NCBI GenBank assembly: GCA_035642125.1
Contig: DASQSZ010000147.1
Coordinates: 1 to 7,515, forward strand
Reading direction: 5' to 3'
Length of the DNA: 7,515 bases
Source: CALAED01 sp937891035
Lineage (GTDB): Bacteria > Actinomycetota > Actinomycetes > Streptosporangiales > Streptosporangiaceae
In this document: one piece after another, positions 1 to 4,730 of the stretch
Numbering within the stretch: position 1 is the stretch's first letter
How the letters are laid out: the number at the start of each line of letters is the position of its first letter
Notes under the pieces: model-generated
What the model saw: only the letters and a program-made list of their open reading frames with translations
Databases searched by the model: none
Told to the model about the DNA's origin: nothing
Program-made: the position numbers and the translations under genes

Positions 1-1
1 G

Positions 2-154
2 GTGTATTTGGCTGATGTCGAGGGGTTTGCGTATAAGGAGATCGCCGACATCATGGGCACCCCGATCGGTACGGTGATGTCACGCCTGCACCGCGGCCGG
101 CGACAGCTGCGCGAGATGCTGGAGGACTACGCCCGCGAGCGTGCCCTGGTCTGA
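2..154 (+). CDS. sigR: SigR/SigH-type ECF RNA polymerase sigma factor, C-terminal 50 residues (5' end outside window)
   Basis: The gene runs in from the left edge; only the last 50 codons are present, ending at TGA 152-154. The residues form sigma region 4, the helix-turn-helix that reads the -35 element. They include EGFAYKEIADIMGTPIGTV and MSRLHRGRRQLREMLEDYA, which is nearly the wording I remember for Streptomyces SigR and mycobacterial SigH. Those sigma factors direct the thiol-oxidative stress regulon (thioredoxin, mycothiol, proteolysis) and are held inactive by a zinc-binding, redox-sensing anti-sigma factor (RsrA/RshA). In those genera the anti-sigma gene normally follows directly; here the next gene is of another family. 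A GC-rich palindrome (155-166) follows the stop but lacks a T tract. The family call is firm. The exact paralogue cannot be settled without the N-terminus. Confidence 0.85.
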   Translation: MYLADVEGFAYKEIADIMGTPIGTVMSRLHRGRRQLREMLEDYARERALV

Positions 155-207
155 GGGCGGCCGCCCGCCCCTGCGTTTGCCGGCACACCGCTGGGTACGC
201 GGAGCCC

Positions 208-1341
208 ATGGAGCTTTCATTCCTGCGACCGTTGTACGAACGACCCGGCCCGTACGCGTCGGTCTACGCCGACCTGACGCGCACGACCGAGGAAGTTCCC
301 AAGACGCCCGAGCTGCGGTGGCGCGCCCTGCACGAGGAACTGGCGGCGCAGGACATCGCGCCCGAGACGCTGCGCGCGATCGAGGACGTGGTGCGGCGTG
401 AGCTGGATCAGCGCTGGTCGGGCGGGCTGGCCGTCTTCGCCGCGCACGGCGAGACGGTGCTGTCCGAGCGGCTGCCCGCCGCCCCGCGCCGGCCGCTGGC
501 CCATGCCGGGCCCCTGCCGCACGTGCTGCCGCTGCTGGTCCAGCGCGGGGAGCAGGTACCGCACCTGGTCGCGGTCGTCGACCGCACCGGCGCCGACGTG
601 TCGGGCGTATCGGCGGACGGGCGCCGGATCGGCTTCGACGTGCGCGGCGACGCGGACTACCCGCTGCGCAAGGTCTCGGCCGGTGACTGGAACCAGTCGC
701 GCTTCCAGCGGGCGGCCGAGGAGACTTGGCGCGGCAACGCCAAGAAGGTCGGCAAGGAGGTCGAGCGGGCGGCCAGGCGGTACGCGCCCGAGGTGGTGGT
801 GATCGCCGGGGACGTGCGGGCCCGTACCGCCGTCATGGAAGAGCTGCCGGCCGCTGTGCTCGAGCGCGCGGCCGAGGCCGGCGAGACGGTCCGGCCGGCG
901 GGCGCGAGCGACGCGCCGCTCGTGGCGGAAATCGGCCGGCTCGTGGAGCTGAAGGCGGCCGAGCATCTGATGGCCGCCGTCGAGCGGTTCACGGGCGAGC
1001 GGGCGGGCCGGGGACGCGCGGCGGAGGGCATCGGCCCCGTCGTCGCCGCGCTCGGGCGCGGGCAGGTCGACACCCTGCTGGTGGCCGACCGGCCGGATGG
1101 GGTCGGCACGCGGCTGTGGATCGGACCGGAGCCGACGCAGCTGGCGACCTCGTCCGACGAACTGCGCGAACGCGGCGTCGCCGTTCCCGACTCCGACCGA
1201 GCCGATGCCACGCTCGTTCGTGCGCTCGTCGCCACGGACGGCGACCTGCTCGTGACGCCGCCCGACGGGCTGCCCGCCGAATCGGGCCTGGCCGCCATCT
1301 TGCGGTACGTGGACGACAGCACTCCGCGACGGGACGACTGA
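208..1341 (+). CDS. baeRF2 / Rv2629-like protein of the Vms1-eRF1 (archaeo-eukaryotic release factor) superfamily
   Basis: A cytosolic 377-residue protein with no signal peptide or membrane segment. It resembles actinobacterial proteins annotated baeRF2 or Vms1/Ankzf1 family, including mycobacterial Rv2629. Residues 1-150 form the N-terminal part (GPYASVYADL at 15-24). Residues 151-181 (YPLRKVSAGDWNQSRFQR and following) contain the family signature W-x-Q-x-RFQ, with Q163 where release-factor relatives carry the GGQ-type loop. Residues 195-214 (VVVIAGDVRA) and 276-296 look like the middle and C-terminal alpha/beta domains. Known relatives act on peptidyl-tRNA in stalled ribosomes; for this bacterial branch that role is predicted, not proven. 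The ATG at 208 follows GGAG (201-204) with a short 3-base gap and begins at the usual conserved start. Only 53 bases separate it from sigR, so cotranscription is plausible. Confidence 0.8.
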   Translation: MELSFLRPLYERPGPYASVYADLTRTTEEVPKTPELRWRALHEELAAQDIAPETLRAIEDVVRRELDQRWSGGLAVFAAHGETVLSERLPAAPRRPLAHAGPLPHVLPLLVQRGEQVPHLVAVVDRTGADVSGVSADGRRIGFDVRGDADYPLRKVSAGDWNQSRFQRAAEETWRGNAKKVGKEVERAARRYAPEVVVIAGDVRARTAVMEELPAAVLERAAEAGETVRPAGASDAPLVAEIGRLVELKAAEHLMAAVERFTGERAGRGRAAEGIGPVVAALGRGQVDTLLVADRPDGVGTRLWIGPEPTQLATSSDELRERGVAVPDSDRADATLVRALVATDGDLLVTPPDGLPAESGLAAILRYVDDSTPRRDD

Positions 1342-1418
1342 AACCGCCTCATGCGGAACGGGAAAAGCCGGAGGCGCGTCGGTTCGTTAGAGAGCACCCG
1401 CGTGACCTGAGGTTGACC

Positions 1419-2025
1419 ATGCCCGACCATGTCCGGCTCGCGACGGCCATCACCGGCCTGCTCGTCGCAGGCTGCGCGGCGGATACACCTTCATCGTCCA
1501 CGCCCGGCCCGGCCGGCGGCGCCTCGGCGGGCACGAGCGCGTCGGGCTCGGCGGCGCCGCGCCCGGACGCCGCCGGCCGCCCGGCCCGCTGCCATACCTC
1601 TCAGTTGGCCGGTCGCGTTCGCATGCTGGACGCGGCGGCCGGCAACCGCTACGCCGCCTTGATCTTGACGAACACCTCGAGCGCCCCGTGCCGAACGTTC
1701 GGGTACGTCGGCCTGCAGCTCATCGGCGCCGCCGGGACGAAGCTGCCCACCGTGGTGATTCGCGAGAGCCGGCCGGGCCCGCGGAGCATCACGCTGGGTC
1801 CGGGTGCGAGCGCCTGGACGCGGATCCACTGGACAGTCGCGTCCGGCGCGGGCGAACCGGCCGCCGAGCCATGCCGGCCGCGTCCGGCGCCGGCTGCTCG
1901 TCATCCCGCCCGATGAGCGCACACAGCTGAGCGCGACATGGCCGAGCGGACCCGTCTGCGATCACGGCAAGATCTTCGTGACCGCGCTGCGCGTCGGGAC
2001 CGGCCGGCCCCAACCGGCTTCCTAA
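1419..2025 (+). pseudogene. DUF4232 lipoprotein gene, apparently frameshifted near 1870-1890
   Basis: ATG 1419 has GAGG (1409-1412) six bases upstream. The N-terminus is a lipoprotein signal: a short hydrophobic segment and lipobox V16-A17-G18-C19, then a low-complexity Ser/Thr/Pro/Ala/Gly linker (about 22-55). From C58 the sequence reads as a DUF4232 domain (LILTNTSSAPCRTFGYVGLQ, then LGPGASAWTRIHW), a family of exported actinobacterial proteins of unknown function. The frame ends at TGA 1914-1916 after a Pro/Arg-rich nonsense tail. The expected end of the domain continues in the +1 frame from about 1891 (RLLVIPPDERTQL, then GPVCDHGKIFVTALR) to TAA 2023-2025. One extra base in the GC-rich stretch, a real mutation or a sequencing error, explains this; the repaired product would be about 200 residues. 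If the shift is real, the frame-0 product is 165 residues (1419-1916). Confidence 0.75.
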
Positions 2026-2174
2026 CGCAACTCCGGGCATTCCGGCGGCGGCGGGCCCTCATCTTGGACGAGCCGTGCGAACACCGTGAAGCGCGCGACG
2101 AGGTCGGGGGCCTCTCGCCGCAGCCGGTTCTCGATCGTGGCCAGCAGCCGCTCTTGCCGCCCCGGCGAGATCAT
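2022..2174 (-). CDS. Small 50-residue helical protein, resembling the N-terminus of DUF3040 proteins
   Basis: A short gene on the minus strand: ATG at 2174-2172, TAG at 2024-2022. A strong ribosome binding site AGGAG (plus-strand CTCCT 2180-2184) sits five bases before the ATG, which is the main reason to believe it. The product begins MISPGRQERLLATIENRLRR and continues with an amphipathic helix (PDLVARFTVFARLV), ending in a Pro-rich tail. The pattern ERxLLAxIExxLRxxxP is like the opening of actinobacterial DUF3040 proteins, but those normally go on to two membrane helices that are absent here. It is therefore either a short soluble relative or an unrelated small protein. Its stop codon overlaps the TAA of the convergent DUF4232 frame. 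Function is unknown; the DUF3040 resemblance is tentative. Confidence 0.6.
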   Translation of the reverse strand: MISPGRQERLLATIENRLRREAPDLVARFTVFARLVQDEGPPPPECPELR

Positions 2175-2186
2175 CGTTTCTCCTCT

Positions 2187-2206
2187 CGCATGCTGATTGT
2201 CATGCG
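2187..2206. promoter_or_regulatory. Inverted repeat CGCATG-N8-CATGCG in the leader of the small minus-strand gene
   Basis: Two perfect 6-base arms (2187-2192 and 2201-2206) flank an AT-richer 8-base centre (CTGATTGT). The element ends only a few bases upstream of the AGGAG of the 2022-2174 gene. The 20-bp dyad is the right size for a dimeric repressor operator, and an mRNA hairpin is the alternative. I see no convincing -35/-10 pair around it, and no regulator gene in the window is an obvious partner. Confidence 0.4.
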
Positions 2207-2267
2207 CTTACCCCTGGATCGACAGTCCATGCGACCGCAAGTAGGCCGTGAGTCAGACCTGGTGAAG

Positions 2268-2273
2268 TAAGCT
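2268..2273 (+). promoter_or_regulatory. Candidate -10 element of selC
   Basis: TAAGCT fits the actinobacterial TANNNT -10 pattern. It ends eight bases before the mature 5' end of the selenocysteine tRNA, so transcription would start at or just before the tRNA. No good -35 hexamer is visible at 16-18 bases spacing, which keeps confidence low. Confidence 0.35.
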
Positions 2274-2281
2274 CATCGACC

Positions 2282-2376
2282 GGAGGCGCCTGGGTCCTGG
2301 TGGGCTCCCTGGTCTTCAAAACCAGTGGACGGCGCGCAGCGTCGTCGGCGGGTTCGATCCCCGTGCGCCTCCGCCA
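2282..2376 (+). tRNA. selC: tRNA-Sec (anticodon TCA), selenocysteine tRNA
   Basis: This is a 95-base selenocysteine tRNA with an encoded CCA end (2374-2376). The acceptor stem is 8 bp (GGAGGCGC 2282-2289 with GCGCCTCC 2365-2372, discriminator G2373). The T stem is 5 bp (2348-2352 with 2360-2364) around loop TTCGATC, giving the 8+5 arrangement of bacterial tRNA-Sec. The D stem is 6 bp (2292-2297 with 2302-2307) with a 4-base loop, another hallmark. The anticodon stem CTGGT/ACCAG holds loop CTTCAAA with anticodon TCA at 2316-2318, which reads UGA. The long variable arm folds as a 7-bp hairpin (2328-2334 with 2340-2346). The tRNA is charged with serine, converted to selenocysteine by SelA and delivered by SelB. 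The apparent selA start at the right edge of the window supports the assignment. Confidence 0.97.
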
Positions 2377-2383
2377 TTTGGGT

Positions 2384-2398
2384 GACCCCCGTGGGGTC
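2384..2398 (+). terminator. Hairpin just downstream of selC
   Basis: A 6-bp stem (GACCCC 2384-2389, GGGGTC 2393-2398) with a 3-base loop starts seven bases after the tRNA CCA end. There is no T tract, which is common for actinobacterial terminators. Position and strength suggest it ends the selC transcript. The rest of the stretch to 2547 holds no gene that I can support, only the G-rich element at 2469-2491 and a TTGACG at 2498-2503 with no matching -10. Confidence 0.5.
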
Positions 2399-2468
2399 GT
2401 CGCGTCGTGCGCGCATGGCTCGCGTGTCACATCGCGGACTCCCCTGAGGCGAGGACCCCTCCACGTAT

Positions 2469-2491
2469 GGGGCGGTGGGGGGAGGGTAGGG
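2469..2491 (+). other. Potential G-quadruplex in the leader of the ABM-like gene
   Basis: Four G runs of at least three bases lie on the plus strand (2469-2472, 2477-2482, 2484-2486, 2489-2491). The loops are of 4, 1 and 2 bases, which meets the canonical G3+N1-7 rule. It lies 56 bases before the ATG at 2548 on the sense strand, so it could fold in DNA or mRNA. In a genome this GC-rich some such runs occur by chance. Confidence 0.4.
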
Positions 2492-2547
2492 CCTCGGTTG
2501 ACGTGGGGGATTGTGGCGGCCGTGGGCGCCATACGGGGGGACACACT

Positions 2548-3162
2548 ATGTACGTTCGCCTTGTCTCCGTGGCGGGCGATCCGACCAAGATCGACGACAC
2601 TGTCGAACAGCTCACCGCCGAGGGGCAGAATCTGCCGGCCGAGCAGCCCGGGTTCCGGGGGCTGGGGATTTTTGTCGATCGCGAGGGCGGAAAGCTCCTG
2701 GTGAGCACCTGGTGGGAGAGCGAGGAGGTCTTGCGGGCGAGCGAAGAGGCGCTTCGCGAGCGACGTGGGCCATTGCTGGCGCCCTTCGCGCTGACGATGA
2801 CGATCGAGACCTTCGAGGCGGCCGTCGTCCGGCGGTCAAAGCGGCGGCCAGGGCCCGGCGCCGGTATCCGGGTGAACCGGCTGGAGTTCGCCCCGTCCGA
2901 TGCCCATCAGCTGGTGGAGTCGTTCCAGAACACGGTGTTGCCCAGGATCGAGACCAACCCCGGCTTCGGCGGGGCGGCCTTGCTCATCGATCGTGCCGCC
3001 GGCCATGCCGTGCTGGGAGCCGGCTACACCGACCCGCAGGCACTGGCGATCTCCCGCATGGCCGCCCGCGCGGTTCGCGCCGACACCCTCAAGCAGGCGC
3101 GGCTCACCTGGCATGACCCGGAAGAATTCGAGGTTGTCACGCCGCTCAACGGCCTCGGCTGA
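2548..3162 (+). CDS. Antibiotic biosynthesis monooxygenase (ABM)-like protein with two ferredoxin-like repeats
   Basis: A 204-residue soluble protein that looks like two dimeric-alpha/beta-barrel (ABM-type) units in tandem. Unit one (1-92) opens with MYVRLVSVAGDPTKIDDTVE, contains the PGFRGLGIFVDREGGKLLVS turn-strand pattern at 35-53 and TWWES at 54-58, and ends with a strand at 82-92. Unit two (107-197) repeats the order: IRVNRLEF, a helix, NPGFGGAALLIDRAAGHAV at 137-155, then a second helix and a last strand. Single-domain ABM proteins act as homodimers, so a fused pair probably forms one pseudo-dimeric barrel. Relatives include cofactor-free oxygenases and haem-degrading enzymes, but many have no known substrate. 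ATG 2548 was chosen because GGGGGG (2535-2540) lies seven bases upstream and the fold begins there. The gene converges on the nitroreductase with two bases between stops. Confidence 0.75.
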   Translation: MYVRLVSVAGDPTKIDDTVEQLTAEGQNLPAEQPGFRGLGIFVDREGGKLLVSTWWESEEVLRASEEALRERRGPLLAPFALTMTIETFEAAVVRRSKRRPGPGAGIRVNRLEFAPSDAHQLVESFQNTVLPRIETNPGFGGAALLIDRAAGHAVLGAGYTDPQALAISRMAARAVRADTLKQARLTWHDPEEFEVVTPLNGLG

Positions 3163-3164
3163 CC

Positions 3165-3815
3165 TCAGGACAGGGCGCCGGTCCAGGAGTCCCAGTGGGT
3201 GATCTCCTCGATCGGGCGGCGGGCGGCGGGCCGGAAGTCGGTGCCGATCGTGTACGCGACCGGCAGCAGCGCCGCCTGCGTGACCTCGTCGTAGGGGATG
3301 CCGAGCAGTTCGGCGGCGGCTCGTTCGTGGGCGAGATGGAACGTCGTCCACGCCGAGCCGAGGCCACGTGAGCGCAGCGCGAGCTGGAAGCTCCAAATCG
3401 CGGGATGAATCGAGCCGAAAAATCCCGGGGCCATCGTGACATCGCTGATCCGCCCCTCGATGCAGGGGATCACCAGCACGGGAACCCGGTCGATGACGTC
3501 GAGCAGATGACGCGCCGACTCCATCACTCGGGCCTGCTGCTCGGTTACCGTGTCCGCGTGCCGCGCCATCGCGCGGAAGTAGGCCTCACCGCCGGATCGG
3601 TACAGCTCGGCGAGGCCGGCGCGTTTGCCGACGTCGGTGACGACCACCCAGTGCCAGCCCTGCCGGTTGCCGCCGGTCGGTGCCTGGATCGCCAGCCGCA
3701 GGCACTCCGTCAGCACCTCCCGCTCGACCGGACGATCGAGATCGAGGCGCTTGCGCACCGCGCGGGTCGTCGAAAGCAGGTGATCGGTGACCGTGATGTC
3801 AAATGGCCGGTTCAT
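3165..3815 (-). CDS. Nitroreductase family protein (FMN-dependent NAD(P)H oxidoreductase)
   Basis: A 216-residue cytosolic flavoprotein of the nitroreductase fold, which usually works as a homodimer with FMN bound at the interface. Seen in the sequence: an N-terminal STTRAVRKRLD (15-25) in place of the usual R-R-S-x-R-x-F phosphate-binding stretch; APTGGNRQGWHWVVV (45-59), matching the AP-S/T-x-x-N-x-Q-P-W flavin loop with G53 replacing the usual Pro; and GSIHPAIWSFQLALRSRGLG (134-153), the common dimer-interface and flavin region. Family members reduce nitroaromatics, quinones or enones; the substrate here cannot be told. The ATG at 3815 is preferred because the product then has the normal family length, although no strong Shine-Dalgarno precedes it. 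The frame stays open far upstream, but that stretch has no family similarity. Confidence 0.88.
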   Translation of the reverse strand: MNRPFDITVTDHLLSTTRAVRKRLDLDRPVEREVLTECLRLAIQAPTGGNRQGWHWVVVTDVGKRAGLAELYRSGGEAYFRAMARHADTVTEQQARVMESARHLLDVIDRVPVLVIPCIEGRISDVTMAPGFFGSIHPAIWSFQLALRSRGLGSAWTTFHLAHERAAAELLGIPYDEVTQAALLPVAYTIGTDFRPAARRPIEEITHWDSWTGALS

Positions 3816-3823
3816 GCCGCAGG

Positions 3824-3829
3824 ACCCTA
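3824..3829 (-). promoter_or_regulatory. Candidate -10 (TAGGGT) for a leaderless nitroreductase transcript
   Basis: On the minus strand TAGGGT fits TANNNT and ends eight bases before the ATG at 3815. This would put the transcription start at or next to the start codon. Leaderless mRNAs of this layout are common in actinobacteria and would explain the weak Shine-Dalgarno. The nearest -35-like sequence (TTGGCC, plus 3850-3855) has a long 20-base spacer, so this is tentative. Confidence 0.35.
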
Positions 3830-4002
3830 CCCTCGTGCGGTGGCGGCGAGGCCAACGGGACGCCGCGACGCCACGGGGGTGATCGTGCGGACGAACCTCG
3901 ACCGGGCGCCGCTGTCGGCGGCCGCGACGCGGGCGGTGTCGCCCGTCGCGTAACTCGATCGGCAGGTGTTGACGATTACGCTGGGCAACCGGTCGATGTC
4001 GT

Positions 4003-4028
4003 GACCATTTGTGGTCGCGCATGCGCGA
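4003..4028. repeat. Overlapping dyads: 5-bp hairpin and 14-bp perfect palindrome
   Basis: GACCA-TTTG-TGGTC (4003-4016) is a perfect inverted repeat. It runs directly into TCGCGCATGCGCGA (4015-4028), a perfect 14-bp palindrome, the two sharing bases 4015-4016. They lie about 150 bases before the first gene of the module, a plausible place for an operator or an RNA hairpin in the leader. No known binding consensus is recognised. Confidence 0.45.
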
Positions 4029-4119
4029 TGAGCACCGAGCTGTGGCGGATACGCCTACCAGTCGGAACAATATTGCCGATGGCTGAGGTGGTTGTGGCAG
4101 CGAGCCACGGTCTGCCGAG

Positions 4120-4133
4120 AGTCCTCTAGGACT
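4120..4133. repeat. Inverted repeat AGTCCT-CT-AGGACT in the module leader
   Basis: Two perfect 6-base arms separated by two bases, containing the tetranucleotide CTAG, which is usually rare in bacterial genomes. It lies 39 bases upstream of the GTG start at 4173, between the likely promoter and the ribosome binding site, so it could act as an operator or as a roadblock to transcription. No matching second copy was found in the window. Confidence 0.35.
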
Positions 4134-4172
4134 GTCCGAGGCTCTGCTGTCCGGAGCTATTGGGGGCGAAGC

Positions 4173-4721
4173 GTGACTGATCCGGTGACGCTGTCCGTGC
4201 TGGCCGGCAGCGTACTTACCCCGGCAATCGAGTTCTTGTACGCCCAGGCGGGTGAGTTGCTCAAGCGGCGGCGGGAACGCAAGGAGGGCAATCCCGAGCG
4301 CACTGATCCGGTGGCGGTGCCCGCCACGGTCGAGCTGGCGGGTGAGCTCGGGCCGCTGCGGCCAGACGACGCGAGACTGAGCGAGCTTGAGCCGCAGCTG
4401 CGCGAACTGCGCAACGCGCTCGTCGACTACGCCGAGGACCCTGCGCTGATCAAGCCGGACGACATGGGCCTGCTGGCGACGGCTGACGCGCTGCGGCGGG
4501 TGTTGGAGGCGGTCTACCAGCAGCGCATCACGTTCCGCGGCGAGCAGCGCCCGTTGTCTGGACCAGCGGTGGATGGCACGATCGACGTTCGCGCGGTGAC
4601 CGGTTATGTGGCCGCGGTGCGCGTCAACACGATCAGCGGCCCCACCCGGCTGCGCGGAGCGGTCCGCGCCGATGAAGTCAGCGGTACTGCCGTCGGCCTC
4701 GACATCGACCGGCTCGGCTGA
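4173..4721 (+). CDS. Small partner protein of the NACHT NTPase; hydrophobic N-terminal helix and C-terminal beta-repeat motif (candidate effector or adaptor)
   Basis: A 182-residue protein of no family I can name with certainty. Residues 4-23 (DPVTLSVLAGSVLTPAIEFL) are a hydrophobic helix, followed by an amphipathic stretch and the basic cluster KRRRERK (31-37). Residues 58-120 are helical and charged (LSELEPQLRELRNALVDYAE, then LLATADALRRVLEAVYQQR). From about 133 the character changes to short valine/isoleucine strands ending in [VIL]-[TS]-G: DVRAVTG, VRVNTISG, VRADEVSG, then GLDIDRLG at the very end. This looks like a small beta-solenoid or amyloid-type motif, and its last repeat recurs in the neighbouring NTPase. 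GTG 4173 was chosen over ATG 4092 because a G-rich Shine-Dalgarno-like run (4161-4166) sits before it and the predicted helix starts there. The stop is nine bases before the NTPase start, so the genes are probably translationally coupled. The role as effector or adaptor is inference. Confidence 0.75.
   Translation: MTDPVTLSVLAGSVLTPAIEFLYAQAGELLKRRRERKEGNPERTDPVAVPATVELAGELGPLRPDDARLSELEPQLRELRNALVDYAEDPALIKPDDMGLLATADALRRVLEAVYQQRITFRGEQRPLSGPAVDGTIDVRAVTGYVAAVRVNTISGPTRLRGAVRADEVSGTAVGLDIDRLG
4668..4715 (+). other. Shared 16-residue motif, copy 1 (end of small protein, residues 166-181)
   Basis: Residues ADEVSGTAVGLDIDRL match ADVVEGEIVGLDIDRM in the NTPase (bases 5187-5234) at 11 of 16 positions, with VGLDIDR identical. 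Several identical residues use different codons, so this reads as protein-level conservation rather than a recent DNA duplication. It is the last beta-repeat of the small protein, one residue before the stop. Confidence 0.7.
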
Positions 4722-4730
4722 GCCGCCGCC

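Larger units (their letters stand above)
3830..4172. promoter_or_regulatory. Gene-free divergent region upstream of the NACHT module
   Basis: About 340 bases between the divergent nitroreductase and the module with no gene that I can support. The part nearer the nitroreductase (to about 3955) is very GC-rich. From about 3960 the sequence is visibly richer in A and T (GATTACG, ACAATATTG), as expected for a promoter region. It holds TTGACG (3969-3974), a reasonable -35 without a clear -10 at 17-19 bases, two adjoining dyads at 4003-4028 and an inverted repeat at 4120-4133. The small gene's frame stays open back to an ATG at 4092, a possible alternative start. Confidence 0.4.

Noticed and set aside
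155..166. GC palindrome after sigR as a terminator.
   Set aside because: It is a contiguous 12-bp palindrome with no loop and no T tract; such strings are common at this GC content and the next gene is close.
1343..1376. CGCCTC/GAGGCG pair after the baeRF2-like gene as a terminator.
   Set aside because: A 6-bp stem with a loop of about 20 bases and no T tract is too weak to support.
217..1430. Long minus-strand open frames opposite the baeRF2-like gene.
   Set aside because: They mirror the codon bias of the plus-strand gene, have no recognisable motifs and no ribosome binding site; the plus-strand product has clear family signatures.
1914..1916. The TGA that ends the frame-0 DUF4232 reading might be a selenocysteine codon, given the nearby tRNA-Sec.
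   Set aside because: Reading through in frame 0 gives an Arg-rich nonsense chain. The conserved domain end is in the +1 frame, so a frameshift explains it and recoding does not.
2352..2376. The 3' end of tRNA-Sec as an integration site flanking an island.
   Set aside because: I looked for a second copy of the T-loop and acceptor sequence in the rest of the window and saw none. There is also no integrase gene. A repeat outside the window cannot be excluded.
4064..4093. GGAAC followed by GTT as an ECF sigma factor promoter for the module.
   Set aside because: The spacing is 22 bases, well beyond the 16-18 expected for GGAAY/GTT promoters.
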